Assembly (NCBI GenBank): GCA_017964055.1
Contig: JAGCSS010000209.1
Location: forward strand, 1 to 8,841
DNA length: 8,841 nt
From: Lachnospiraceae bacterium
Lineage (GTDB): Bacteria > Bacillota > Clostridia > Lachnospirales > Lachnospiraceae
Direction of reading: 5' to 3'
Numbering within the stretch: the stretch's first letter is position 1; each line of letters begins with the position of its first letter. This document shows positions 1 through 5,684 of this stretch, piece by piece. The position numbers were made by a program, and so were the translations under genes. The notes under the pieces are model-generated. The model was not told where the DNA came from, did not search any database, and worked only from the letters and a program-made list of their open reading frames with translations.

Positions 1-346
1 TAAGAACCAGAACGAGTCGAGGATCAGGTATCTCGAGAGGATGCTGAAGAACGCGACCGTGATCGATGACAGTTCGAAGGCGGACGAGATGGGCATCAAC
101 AATACAGCCGAGGTATTTTTCGAGGAGGAAGGCGAAACGGATACGTTCCGTCTGGTGACTTCGATCCGCGGCGACGTACTGAACAATCTGATCAGCATCG
201 AATCGCCTTTAGGCAAGGCAATACTCGGAAAGCATGAGGGCGACAGGGTCTTTGTCGAGGTCTCTCCGGGAAACGGGTATTATGTCATACTCAGGAAAAT
301 CATAAAAACGAATGACGATTCACACGATAAGATAAGAAGGTATTGA
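1..346 (+). CDS. greA: Transcription elongation factor GreA, C-terminal part (5' end outside window)
   Basis: The reading frame is open from base 2 and ends at TGA 344-346, leaving about 114 residues. GreA binds in the RNA polymerase secondary channel and stimulates cleavage of backtracked transcripts. The visible part holds the end of the N-terminal coiled coil (RIRYLERMLKNATVID, like the family's RI..LE..L..A.VID) and then the whole C-terminal FKBP-like domain, with the family hallmark NNLISIESPLGKAILGK and the GDRVFVEV strand. The charged tail after the last strand (about 15 residues) is a little longer than in E. coli GreA. The N-terminal acidic tip residues lie upstream and cannot be checked. 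GreB is the alternative, but the C-terminal pattern and the Gram-positive context favour GreA. The gene is followed by its own weak terminator and a new promoter, so it ends a transcription unit. Confidence 0.9.
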   Translation, partial: KNQNESRIRYLERMLKNATVIDDSSKADEMGINNTAEVFFEEEGETDTFRLVTSIRGDVLNNLISIESPLGKAILGKHEGDRVFVEVSPGNGYYVILRKIIKTNDDSHDKIRRY

Positions 347-353
347 AAACGAG

Positions 354-383
354 AAAAAACCTTGAAAATGTGCGGTTTTTTAT
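354..383 (+). terminator. Probable weak intrinsic terminator after greA
   Basis: AAAAAACC (354-361) pairs with GGTTTTTT (374-381) around a 12-nt loop, 8 bp in all with only two G-C pairs. The 3' arm itself supplies the U-run. It sits 8 bases after the greA stop and just before the hup promoter. The stem is weak, so termination may be partial. Confidence 0.5.
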
Positions 384-392
384 CATTTTTCC

Positions 393-421
393 TTGACAAA
401 GACCACGTCAACGTTTATAAA
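393..421 (+). promoter_or_regulatory. Sigma-A promoter of hup
   Basis: A perfect -35 TTGACA (393-398) is followed by a 17-nt spacer and TATAAA (416-421), one base from consensus. Transcription should start near 428, giving a leader of about 83 nt before the hup ATG. The near-consensus boxes fit the very high expression expected of HU. Confidence 0.85.
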
Positions 422-510
422 TAAATTGACGGTCCGATACGGCATTTCGCGCAAGCGGGCACGACTCGGATTTCAATTCATTCATTTTTTAAAATCGAGG
501 AGGAATTATT

Positions 511-786
511 ATGAACAAGGCTGATTTAGTTGCAGCTATCGCTGAGAAGGCTGAGTTATCAAAGAAGGATTCGGAGAAGGCTCTCAAGGCTGCTATCGAG
601 GCTATTACTGCAGAGCTTAAGGCTGGCAAGAAGGTTCAGCTCGTTGGTTTCGGTACTTTCGAAGTTACCAAGAGACCCGCTAGAACAGGACGTAACCCTC
701 AGACCAAGAAGGCTATCAAGATCCCTGCTTCCAAGGCTCCTAAGTTCAAGGCTGGTAAGGCTTTAAAGGATGCTGTTAACAAGTAA
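511..786 (+). CDS. hup: HU-type nucleoid DNA-binding protein
   Basis: This 91-residue protein is full length for HU, the small dimeric protein that bends and compacts DNA. The sequence shows the alpha-helical N-terminal dimerisation part ([20 protein letters not shown]), the strand GFGTFEV (residues 46-52), the beta-arm motif [11 protein letters not shown] (55-65) with the proline that intercalates into DNA, and a lysine-rich C-terminus. The start is fixed by GAGGAGGAA at 497-505. Codon use differs from the neighbours: GCT, GTT, GGT and AAG dominate, against GCG/GCC elsewhere, as expected for a very highly expressed gene. It appears monocistronic, with a strong promoter upstream and a strong terminator 18 bases after the stop. 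IHF is unlikely from the overall match and the phylum. Confidence 0.97.
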   Translation: MNKADLVAAIAEKAELSKKDSEKALKAAIEAITAELKAGKKVQLVGFGTFEVTKRPARTGRNPQTKKAIKIPASKAPKFKAGKALKDAVNK

Positions 787-804
787 TTTCTTTAAACACT
801 CTGG

Positions 805-833
805 GCCCGCGGCCGATAGGTCGCGGGCTTTTT
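805..833 (+). terminator. Strong intrinsic terminator of hup
   Basis: GCCCGCGGCC (805-814) pairs with GGTCGCGGGC (819-828) as a 10-bp stem with one G-U pair and a GATA loop, followed by TTTTT (829-833). It ends only 9 bases before the rqcP start codon. Confidence 0.95.
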
Positions 834-842
834 AATGGGAAT

Positions 843-1082
843 ATGAGACTGGACAAATATCTTAAGGTGTCGCGCCTGATAAAAAGGCGCACCGTTGCCA
901 ACGAAGCCTGCGACGCGGGCAGGGTTTCGATAAACGGCAAGCCCGCGAAGGCCTCCGCCGAGGTTAAGGTCGGAGACGTGATAGAGATCGGTTTCGGCAC
1001 AAAGACCGTAAAGGTCGAGGTCCTGGGTATCGCTGATACGCAAAAAAAGGAAGAGGCTGCCGAACTTTATAAGTATCTTTGA
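843..1082 (+). CDS. rqcP: S4-domain ribosome-associated quality control protein RqcP (YabO/HslR family)
   Basis: This 79-residue protein is almost entirely one S4 RNA-binding domain: MRLDKYLKVSRLIKRRTVAN, the GRVSINGKPAKASAEVKVGD core, and a C-terminal KKEEAAELYKYL. In Bacillus subtilis the orthologue RqcP (formerly YabO) binds the peptidyl-tRNA on stalled 50S subunits and works with RqcH to add alanine tails to nascent chains. The KKEEAA tail and the position ahead of divIC match the B. subtilis gene, whose tail is several residues longer. The ATG at 843 is chosen because the family begins exactly at MRLDK(Y/F)LKVSR. No convincing Shine-Dalgarno sequence precedes it, and the hup terminator lies immediately upstream, so expression may depend on read-through. 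The function is inferred from the family. Confidence 0.9.
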   Translation: MRLDKYLKVSRLIKRRTVANEACDAGRVSINGKPAKASAEVKVGDVIEIGFGTKTVKVEVLGIADTQKKEEAAELYKYL

Positions 1083-1182
1083 AGTTTTTTGCGCTGAAGG
1101 ACTAAAGTTTCTCCCGCAGAATGCCGATATAGAGAACGAGGAGCCTGTAGTGCCCCGTTTTTTGGAGCAGATCACAAAGTGA
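1081..1182 (+). pseudogene. Possible gene remnant between rqcP and divIC (unrecognised)
   Basis: Directly after the rqcP stop, one frame stays open to TGA 1180-1182 and reads like protein, including LPQNADIENEEPVVPRFLE. It has no start codon of its own other than late GTG (1150) or TTG (1162) codons, and the frame is closed upstream by TAA at 1009. The stretch sits where spore formers carry yabP and yabQ, so it could be the tail of a decayed gene, but I cannot match it to either family. It may also be chance: only about 33 codons are involved. Confidence 0.25.
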
Positions 1183-1184
1183 TC
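1170..1184. repeat. Perfect 15-bp palindrome upstream of divIC
   Basis: GATCAC-AAA-GTGATC, two perfect 6-base arms with a 3-base centre, 47 bases before the divIC start. No U-run follows, so it is not a terminator. It could be an operator or a short RNA hairpin, or chance. Confidence 0.4.
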
Positions 1185-1230
1185 CGCAAGCTACATCAAT
1201 AAAAGGATATTCAGTCGGGAGGCAAGTGTC

Positions 1231-1530
1231 ATGCGCAGAAAAGGCAGAAGTTCAAGAGCGGCGATGGGGATCATTGTCATCATCGTTATGTTCATTTGCG
1301 TACTTATTCTGGTAAAGACCGAGAAGCTTACGAGCGATCTTAACGCTAAGAACGATGTGATAAAGCAGCTGGATGCGAGCATTGCTGCGGCCAACGAAAA
1401 GACAAAGACTATCGAGAACGAGATCAAGTATCGGGAGACCGATGACTATATAGAGGATCAGGCCAGGGAAGCACTGGGGCTTCGTTACCCCGACGAGATC
1501 ATCCTTGTGCCTAAGGAAGGCTCCGAGTGA
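1231..1530 (+). CDS. divIC: Septum formation initiator, DivIC/FtsB family
   Basis: This 99-residue bitopic membrane protein should act in the divisome, where DivIC pairs with FtsL through a coiled coil and helps activate septal peptidoglycan synthesis. The sequence shows a short basic cytoplasmic N-terminus (MRRKGRSSR), one membrane helix at about residues 11-28 (MGIIVIIVMFICVLILV), and a heptad-rich segment at about 30-66. The family's C-terminal signature follows (YIEDQAREALGLRYPDEIILVP, given here as residues 73-94). B. subtilis DivIC is longer (about 125 residues), mainly at the N-terminus. The start is supported by GGGAGG at 1217-1222. Four bases separate its stop from tilS, so the two are translated together. 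FtsL is the alternative, but the C-terminal motif and the place before tilS favour DivIC. Confidence 0.88.
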   Translation: MRRKGRSSRAAMGIIVIIVMFICVLILVKTEKLTSDLNAKNDVIKQLDASIAAANEKTKTIENEIKYRETDDYIEDQAREALGLRYPDEIILVPKEGSE

Positions 1531-1534
1531 CCGG

Positions 1535-2977
1535 ATGGAACAAAAAGTAATCGATTACATCAAGCTTAATAATATGCTGTCCTTCGGGGACGGCGCAGCA
1601 GTGGGCGTATCGGGTGGAGCAGACTCGATGTGCCTTCTTAATATTCTCTTTTCTTTAAAGGACCGCCTGAGCCTCAGACTCGTCGCGGTTCATGTTAATC
1701 ACGGTATCAGGGGAGCTTCGGCAGATGCGGACGAGCATTTTGTCGAAGCTTTTTGTCGCGAAAAGGGCATTGAATTCAGGGCGTTTCACGCGGATATCCC
1801 GGCTCTCGCGAAGGAAAAGAGACTGACCGAGGAGGAAGCCGGACGCCGGTTTCGCTACGAATGTTTCGCGAAGGTCTGCGCCGATGAGGGGCTTAACCGC
1901 ATCGCGGTCGCACATAACCGCGATGACAATGCGGAAACCGTGCTGTTCAACATCGCGAGAGGCAGCGGCATCTCGGGGCTGCGCGGGATCGCGCCGGTGA
2001 GGGAGTTCGGCGGATACAGCATCATCAGACCGCTGCTTGACTGCAGCAGGGCAATGATAGAAGAGTATCTCGCGGACAGGGGCATCGCTTACAGGACCGA
2101 CGAGACGAATCTGACGGAGGATTACAGCAGGAACAGGATCAGGAACACGGTGCTGCCGATCCTCGCGGAGTCGATAAACAGCGAGGCTGCGGCCCATATC
2201 GCCGGAGCCGCAAATAGAGCCGGAGAACTCGAGAACTATGTGGCCTGCGCGGCACGGGAAAAAGTTGAGGCTCTCAAAGCCGAAGGCAGATATATCGAGG
2301 AGACGGACGGTGAGCAGACCGTTTCCGTCCGAATCGACGCGGATGCGCTCGCCGGCATGCATGTGGCGCTTAGGTCCGTGATACTGCGGGGAGCTTTAGG
2401 CCGGCTTGCCGGAAAATTAAAGGATATCGAAGAGATACATGTGAGGATCGCGGAGGGACTGATCGAAAATACCGTCGGAAAAAGCGCCGATCTTCCCTAC
2501 GGTCTCAGAGCCAGACGCGATTACGGATCTCTGGTGCTGGAAAGGCATAAGGAGGCAGCGGATACCGGTTTTTCATTTGAGGTGGGCAGTATCTCCGAAG
2601 AAGGTCTGCGGATCGCTCTGCCGGACGGGAAATGTCTGTATCTGCGATTAATTCCCTGTGAAAAAAATCTAAACATTCCCCGAAACGACTATACGAAATT
2701 TTTTGATTATGATAAGATAAATGGCAGTATAACCGTAAGAACGCGCCGTGAGGGGGATCATCTCCTCGTAAAAGGCAGCGGCAAGACCGGTGATCTCTGC
2801 CGCAAGAGTCTGAAGACCTGGTTCATCGACAACAAGGTCCCCGGGCCCGACAGAGACGGCACGATACTCCTGACCGAGGGCCCGCATGTGCTCTGGGTCG
2901 TAGGCGGCAGACGGGACGATTCGTGTTATGTAACCGATGATACGCGCCGGATACTGGCGGCGGAGCTGACGGACTGA
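1535..2977 (+). CDS. tilS: tRNA(Ile)-lysidine synthase
   Basis: TilS uses ATP and lysine to convert C34 of the CAU anticodon of tRNA-Ile2 into lysidine, changing it from methionine to isoleucine decoding; it is essential. In this 480-residue protein the N-type ATP pyrophosphatase loop SGGADS is at residues 26-31, HVNHGIRG at 53-60 and AHNRDDNAET at 126-135. After these come GLRGI (148-152), RPLL (165-168) and the substrate segment D189..N192....Y197.RNRIR. A middle domain spans about 215-340. The C-terminal TilS domain (about 385-475) has VRTRREGD (401-408), LKTWFIDNKVP and WVVGGRRDD. I chose ATG 1535 over an in-frame TTG at 1505 because the upstream extension lies inside divIC and is not conserved in character. 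No strong ribosome binding site is seen, so coupling to divIC is likely. Confidence 0.95.
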   Translation: MEQKVIDYIKLNNMLSFGDGAAVGVSGGADSMCLLNILFSLKDRLSLRLVAVHVNHGIRGASADADEHFVEAFCREKGIEFRAFHADIPALAKEKRLTEEEAGRRFRYECFAKVCADEGLNRIAVAHNRDDNAETVLFNIARGSGISGLRGIAPVREFGGYSIIRPLLDCSRAMIEEYLADRGIAYRTDETNLTEDYSRNRIRNTVLPILAESINSEAAAHIAGAANRAGELENYVACAAREKVEALKAEGRYIEETDGEQTVSVRIDADALAGMHVALRSVILRGALGRLAGKLKDIEEIHVRIAEGLIENTVGKSADLPYGLRARRDYGSLVLERHKEAADTGFSFEVGSISEEGLRIALPDGKCLYLRLIPCEKNLNIPRNDYTKFFDYDKINGSITVRTRREGDHLLVKGSGKTGDLCRKSLKTWFIDNKVPGPDRDGTILLTEGPHVLWVVGGRRDDSCYVTDDTRRILAAELTD

Positions 2978-3032
2978 GCTCCGGAGCCGTGTACCTGCGT
3001 GCTGCGGATTTTTATGAAAGGGTGGCGGATTT

Positions 3033-3560
3033 ATGAACAATATCGATGACAAGATCAAGATCATGATAGGACAGGAAGAGCTGGAGAAAAGGATCGCCGA
3101 GATGGGTGAAGAGATCAGCCGTGATTATGCGGGCAAAGAGCTGCATCTGATCTGTATCCTCAAGGGCGGAGTCATGTTTATGACCGAGCTGTCAAAGCAT
3201 ATCACCTGCCATGTTTCGATGGATTTCATGTCTGTTTCCAGTTACGGCAACGAGCGCAAGTCTTCGGGCCGCATCAGGATCCTCAAGGACCTCGATGAGC
3301 CGATCGAGGGCAGGGATGTGCTCATTGTTGAGGATATCATTGATTCGGGCAAGACACTCGCGCATCTGATCGAGGTGCTCGGAGTACGCAAGCCCAATTC
3401 GATCAAGCTCTGCACGATGCTTGACAAGCCCGACCGCCGTGAGGTGGATGTGAAGGTTGACTATGTAGGCTTCCGGATCCCTGATAAGTTCGTCCTCGGC
3501 TACGGACTCGACTATGATCAGTTCTACCGCAATATTCCTTATATTGCGGTGGTTGAATAA
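3033..3560 (+). CDS. hpt: Hypoxanthine phosphoribosyltransferase
   Basis: This 175-residue cytoplasmic purine-salvage enzyme joins hypoxanthine or guanine to PRPP, giving IMP or GMP. The sequence shows the pyrophosphate loop LKGG (43-46), the flexible-loop motif SSYGN (69-73), the PRPP-binding signature VLIVEDIIDSGKT (96-108) and the purine-contacting DKPDRR (131-136). The conserved end FVLGYGLDYDQFYRNIPYI spans 153-171. Length and motifs match bacterial type I HPRTs such as B. subtilis HprT. The start lies about ten residues before the conserved IGQEEL segment, as in B. subtilis, and has AAAGGGTGG upstream at 3017-3025. It lies 55 bases after tilS and 25 before ftsH, the standard tilS-hpt-ftsH order of Firmicutes. 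Confidence 0.96.
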   Translation: MNNIDDKIKIMIGQEELEKRIAEMGEEISRDYAGKELHLICILKGGVMFMTELSKHITCHVSMDFMSVSSYGNERKSSGRIRILKDLDEPIEGRDVLIVEDIIDSGKTLAHLIEVLGVRKPNSIKLCTMLDKPDRREVDVKVDYVGFRIPDKFVLGYGLDYDQFYRNIPYIAVVE

Positions 3561-3570
3561 AGAGTAATAC

Positions 3571-3576
3571 AGGAGG
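3571..3576 (+). promoter_or_regulatory. Ribosome binding site that fixes the TTG start of ftsH
   Basis: A perfect AGGAGG lies 9 bases before TTG 3586. No in-frame ATG is near, and the protein from this TTG begins with the normal short FtsH N-terminus ahead of the first membrane helix. Confidence 0.85.
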
Positions 3577-3585
3577 TTTATTCCT

Positions 3586-5412
3586 TTGAAAAACAGCAGA
3601 TACAAGGGCCTGGTTTTTTATCTCGTAGTGCTGGCAGTGGTGATGCTGGCACTCTATCTTTCCGAGAGTCTTGCGGGGAACGGGACGAGAGCGTACAGCT
3701 TCCAGGAGTTCGACTCGGATGCGCATAAGGCACAGGTCTACAGTGTGACCATTGAACCCAATGAGGAGGTTCCGACAGGTACCGTAACGGTGACTCTGGT
3801 CTCGGGCCAGAAGTGCAGATTCTTTTGCTCGGACGTTACCGAGATCGAAGCGATCGCCAGAGAGTGTGAGATCCCTTACACGATGGCCAAGATAGCAAAG
3901 CCCAACTGGTTCCTGACGCAGGTACTTCCGTACATCATCCTGCTCGTGGTATTCGTTGTGATGTTCACGATGATCACCGGACAGGCGGGCGGCGGCAACA
4001 ATTCCAAGATGATGAACTTCGGCAAGTCCAGGGCAAAGCTCGCCAAGGACATGTCAAAGCGTTTCAATTTCGGTTCGGTTGCGGGACTTAAGGAAGAGAA
4101 GGAGGATCTCGAGGAACTTGTTGATTTCCTCAGAGACCCCGCGAAATACACCAGACTCGGAGCGCGCATCCCTAAGGGTGTACTGCTCGAGGGCCCTCCC
4201 GGAACAGGTAAGACACTGCTGGCAAAGGCTGTCGCGGGAGAAGCGGGAGTTCCGTTCTTCTCGATATCCGGTTCCGATTTCGTTGAGATGTTCGTCGGTG
4301 TCGGCGCATCGCGTGTACGTGACCTTTTCGATGACGCCAAGAAGAATTCACCCTGCATCGTTTTCATCGATGAGATAGATGCCGTAGCGCGCAGGCGCGG
4401 TACCGGTATGGGCGGCGGCCATGACGAGAGAGAGCAGACGCTGAACCAGCTGCTCGTGGAGATGGATGGTTTCGGCATCAACGAGGGCATCATCGTTCTC
4501 GCTGCTACGAACCGTGTGGACATTCTCGATCCCGCGATCATGAGACCCGGACGTTTCGACCGTAAGATCGTCGTAGGCAGACCCGATGTAAAGGGCCGTG
4601 AAGAGATACTGAAGATCCATGTTAAGGACAAGCCTCTCGGCGAGGATGTGGATCTGCAGCAGGTGGCGCAGACCACTGCCGGATTTACCGGAGCGGACCT
4701 CGAGAACCTGATGAACGAGGCCGCGATCGCTGCAGCAAAGGATAACCGCAAGTACATTTGCGCAGAGGACGTTAAAAAGAGCTTTATCAAGGTTGGGATC
4801 GGTACAGAGCGCAAGAGCCGCGTGATCTCCGACAAGGAAAAGAAGATCACCGCGTACCATGAGGCGGGACATGCGATCCTGTTCCATGTGCTTCCCGAGG
4901 TGGGCCCCGTTTACACGGTTTCGATCATTCCCACCGGTCAGGGCGCCGCAGGATATACGATGCCTCTGCCCGACAAGGATGAGATGTTCAATACCCGCGA
5001 GCATATGCGCCAGGATATCATCGTGGATCTGGGCGGACGTGCGGCCGAGTCGATCATTTTCGACGATATCACGACCGGCGCTTCGCAGGATATCAAGATG
5101 GCGACCAAGATCGCCCGCAGCATGGTAACAAAGTACGGTTTCTCGGAAAACATGGGACTGGTCAACTATGACAACGAGGACGATGAGGTATTCATCGGAC
5201 GAGATCTGGCACATACCCGCAGCTACAGCGAGAATGTTGCCAACCGTATTGACGAGGAAGTTAAGGCGATAATCGACGGATGCTACGCCGAGGCAAAGAA
5301 GATCCTGAACGAGCATATTGACGTGCTCCATGCCTGCGCAGCCCTGCTTGTCGAAAAGGAGCGCATTACTAAGGACGAGTTTGAGGCATTATTCACACAG
5401 GCAGAGGGATGA
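3586..5412 (+). CDS. ftsH: ATP-dependent membrane zinc metalloprotease FtsH
   Basis: FtsH forms a membrane-anchored hexamer that unfolds and degrades membrane and cytosolic proteins. In this 608-residue protein a first membrane helix (about 8-27) is followed by an extracytoplasmic domain (about 28-108) and a second helix (about 112-131). The AAA+ module has Walker A GPPGTGKT (203-210), pore loop MFVGVG (235-240), Walker B VFIDEIDA (259-266) and the second region of homology with arginine fingers (about 306-326, MRPGRFDR). The protease domain carries the zinc motif HEAGH (425-429), GRAAE (484-488) and the third zinc ligand D502 in SQDI. It is a little shorter than B. subtilis FtsH (637) and lacks a long variable tail. 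Translation begins at TTG. It is the last gene of the divIC-tilS-hpt-ftsH set; the first terminator downstream is at 5560-5591. Confidence 0.98.
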   Translation: MKNSRYKGLVFYLVVLAVVMLALYLSESLAGNGTRAYSFQEFDSDAHKAQVYSVTIEPNEEVPTGTVTVTLVSGQKCRFFCSDVTEIEAIARECEIPYTMAKIAKPNWFLTQVLPYIILLVVFVVMFTMITGQAGGGNNSKMMNFGKSRAKLAKDMSKRFNFGSVAGLKEEKEDLEELVDFLRDPAKYTRLGARIPKGVLLEGPPGTGKTLLAKAVAGEAGVPFFSISGSDFVEMFVGVGASRVRDLFDDAKKNSPCIVFIDEIDAVARRRGTGMGGGHDEREQTLNQLLVEMDGFGINEGIIVLAATNRVDILDPAIMRPGRFDRKIVVGRPDVKGREEILKIHVKDKPLGEDVDLQQVAQTTAGFTGADLENLMNEAAIAAAKDNRKYICAEDVKKSFIKVGIGTERKSRVISDKEKKITAYHEAGHAILFHVLPEVGPVYTVSIIPTGQGAAGYTMPLPDKDEMFNTREHMRQDIIVDLGGRAAESIIFDDITTGASQDIKMATKIARSMVTKYGFSENMGLVNYDNEDDEVFIGRDLAHTRSYSENVANRIDEEVKAIIDGCYAEAKKILNEHIDVLHACAALLVEKERITKDEFEALFTQAEG

Positions 5413-5415
5413 CCA

Positions 5416-5432
5416 TTGTGCAATGTGCACAA
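5416..5432. repeat. Perfect palindrome TTGTGCA-ATG-TGCACAA just after ftsH
   Basis: Two perfect 7-base arms around a 3-base centre, starting 4 bases after the ftsH stop. It lacks a following U-run, so it is a poor terminator. It shares TTGTGCAA with the operator at 5633-5640 in front of the amylase gene, which suggests a protein-binding site. It lies about 53-69 bp upstream of the -10 element at 5485. Confidence 0.5.
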
Positions 5433-5442
5433 AAGAGAATAG

Positions 5443-5471
5443 TAAGTTTTGTTAAGTTTGTGCACACTTAA
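5443..5471. repeat. Repeat and TGTGCACA palindrome upstream of the first intergenic promoter
   Basis: TAAGTTTTG (5443-5451) and TAAGTTTG (5453-5460) repeat with a 10-base period. The second runs into an 8-base palindrome TGTGCACA (5459-5466) flanked by TTAAG (5452-5456) and CTTAA (5467-5471). The palindrome falls at the expected -35 position of the promoter at 5482-5490, so a protein bound here could repress or activate it. Confidence 0.4.
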
Positions 5472-5481
5472 TCGCGGACTC

Positions 5482-5490
5482 TGCTATAAT
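5482..5490 (+). promoter_or_regulatory. Extended -10 promoter between ftsH and the amylase gene
   Basis: TGCTATAAT is a perfect -10 hexamer with the TGN extension. No good -35 box is found at 16-18 bases upstream, which extended -10 promoters tolerate. Transcription would start near 5497-5500, and the RNA would reach the terminator at 5591 after about 95 nt without crossing a gene. Confidence 0.6.
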
Positions 5491-5497
5491 AATACTC

Positions 5498-5592
5498 GTA
5501 AACCCCAATACATTATATAGTTTTTGCTACACCCCATAAGTAACAAAAATACCTTCTCCAAAAAAGGACAGTCGCAGGATTGTCCTTTTTTA
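5498..5592 (+). ncRNA. Candidate small RNA with a C-rich loop (novel, unproven)
   Basis: The stretch between the extended -10 promoter and the terminator could give an RNA of about 95 nt. It contains a stem-loop formed by TTTTTGCTAC (5521-5530) and GTAACAAAAA (5540-5549), one C-A mismatch, with the loop ACCCCATAA (5531-5539). Two further pyrimidine-rich single-stranded pieces are AACCCCAAT (about 5501-5509) and ACCTTCTCC (5551-5559), the latter complementary to a purine-rich Shine-Dalgarno sequence. It ends in a 14-bp terminator hairpin. C-rich exposed loops are typical of Gram-positive sRNAs that pair with ribosome binding sites. It has no visible open reading frame of note. The alternative is that this is simply the ftsH 3' untranslated region. 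I do not recognise a known RNA family. Confidence 0.35.
5560..5591 (+). terminator. Strong intrinsic terminator between ftsH and the amylase gene
   Basis: A-rich AAAAAAGGACAGTC (5560-5573) pairs with GATTGTCCTTTTTT (5578-5591) as a 14-bp stem including one G-U, with loop GCAG. The 3' arm supplies the U-run. It closes the ftsH transcript and any RNA from the 5482 promoter. The A-run on the other side means it could also work on the minus strand, but no converging gene is seen. Confidence 0.9.
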
Positions 5593-5620
5593 CTTTATGA
5601 TTTTATGTTTGTGGGAAATG

Positions 5621-5629
5621 TGATATAAT
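5621..5629 (+). promoter_or_regulatory. Promoter of the GH13 amylase gene
   Basis: TGATATAAT gives a perfect TATAAT (5624-5629) with a TGN extension. The -35 region (5601-5606, TTTTAT) is weak. The expected start is near 5636, inside the palindromic operator that follows, about 50 bases before the start codon. Confidence 0.75.
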
Positions 5630-5633
5630 AAGT

Positions 5634-5651
5634 TGTGCAAGCGATTGCACA
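5634..5651. promoter_or_regulatory. LacI/CcpA-type operator over the amylase transcription start
   Basis: TGTGCAAGCGATTGCACA is an 18-base near-palindrome: arms TGTGCAA and TTGCACA are perfect and the axis is a CG step at 5642-5643. The central CpG with flanking TGCAA/TTGCA is typical of LacI/GalR-family operators, which control many maltodextrin and amylase genes. It also fits the loose cre pattern TGNAANCG(N4)CA of the catabolite regulator CcpA. Placed 5-22 bases after the -10 box, it should repress when bound. Which regulator binds cannot be told; no regulator gene is in the window. Confidence 0.75.
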
Positions 5652-5684
5652 GACTATATCGGTTTATCATAAAAGGCATAAGGT

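Noticed and set aside
1041..1050. Programmed frameshift at the seven-A run in rqcP
   Set aside because: The unshifted frame ends in KKEEAAELYKYL, which matches the family ending, so no shift is needed.
1505..1534. Earlier in-frame TTG start for tilS at 1505
   Set aside because: It would overlap divIC by 26 bases and add MCLRKAPSDR, which does not belong to the TilS N-terminus. ATG 1535 directly after the divIC stop is the better start.
1655..2362. 235-codon minus-strand frame inside tilS
   Set aside because: Antisense shadow of a certain gene, with no supporting signals.
2961..2983. Hairpin CGGAGCT / AGCTCCG over the tilS stop codon
   Set aside because: A 7-bp stem with a 9-base loop and no U-run; hpt follows with its own ribosome binding site, so it is neither a clear terminator nor another recognisable signal.
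3876..5331. Long open frames (over 320 codons each) on the minus strand inside ftsH
   Set aside because: They lie fully antisense to a certain gene, have low-complexity serine-rich or unfamiliar products and no ribosome binding sites. They are shadows of ftsH codon bias.
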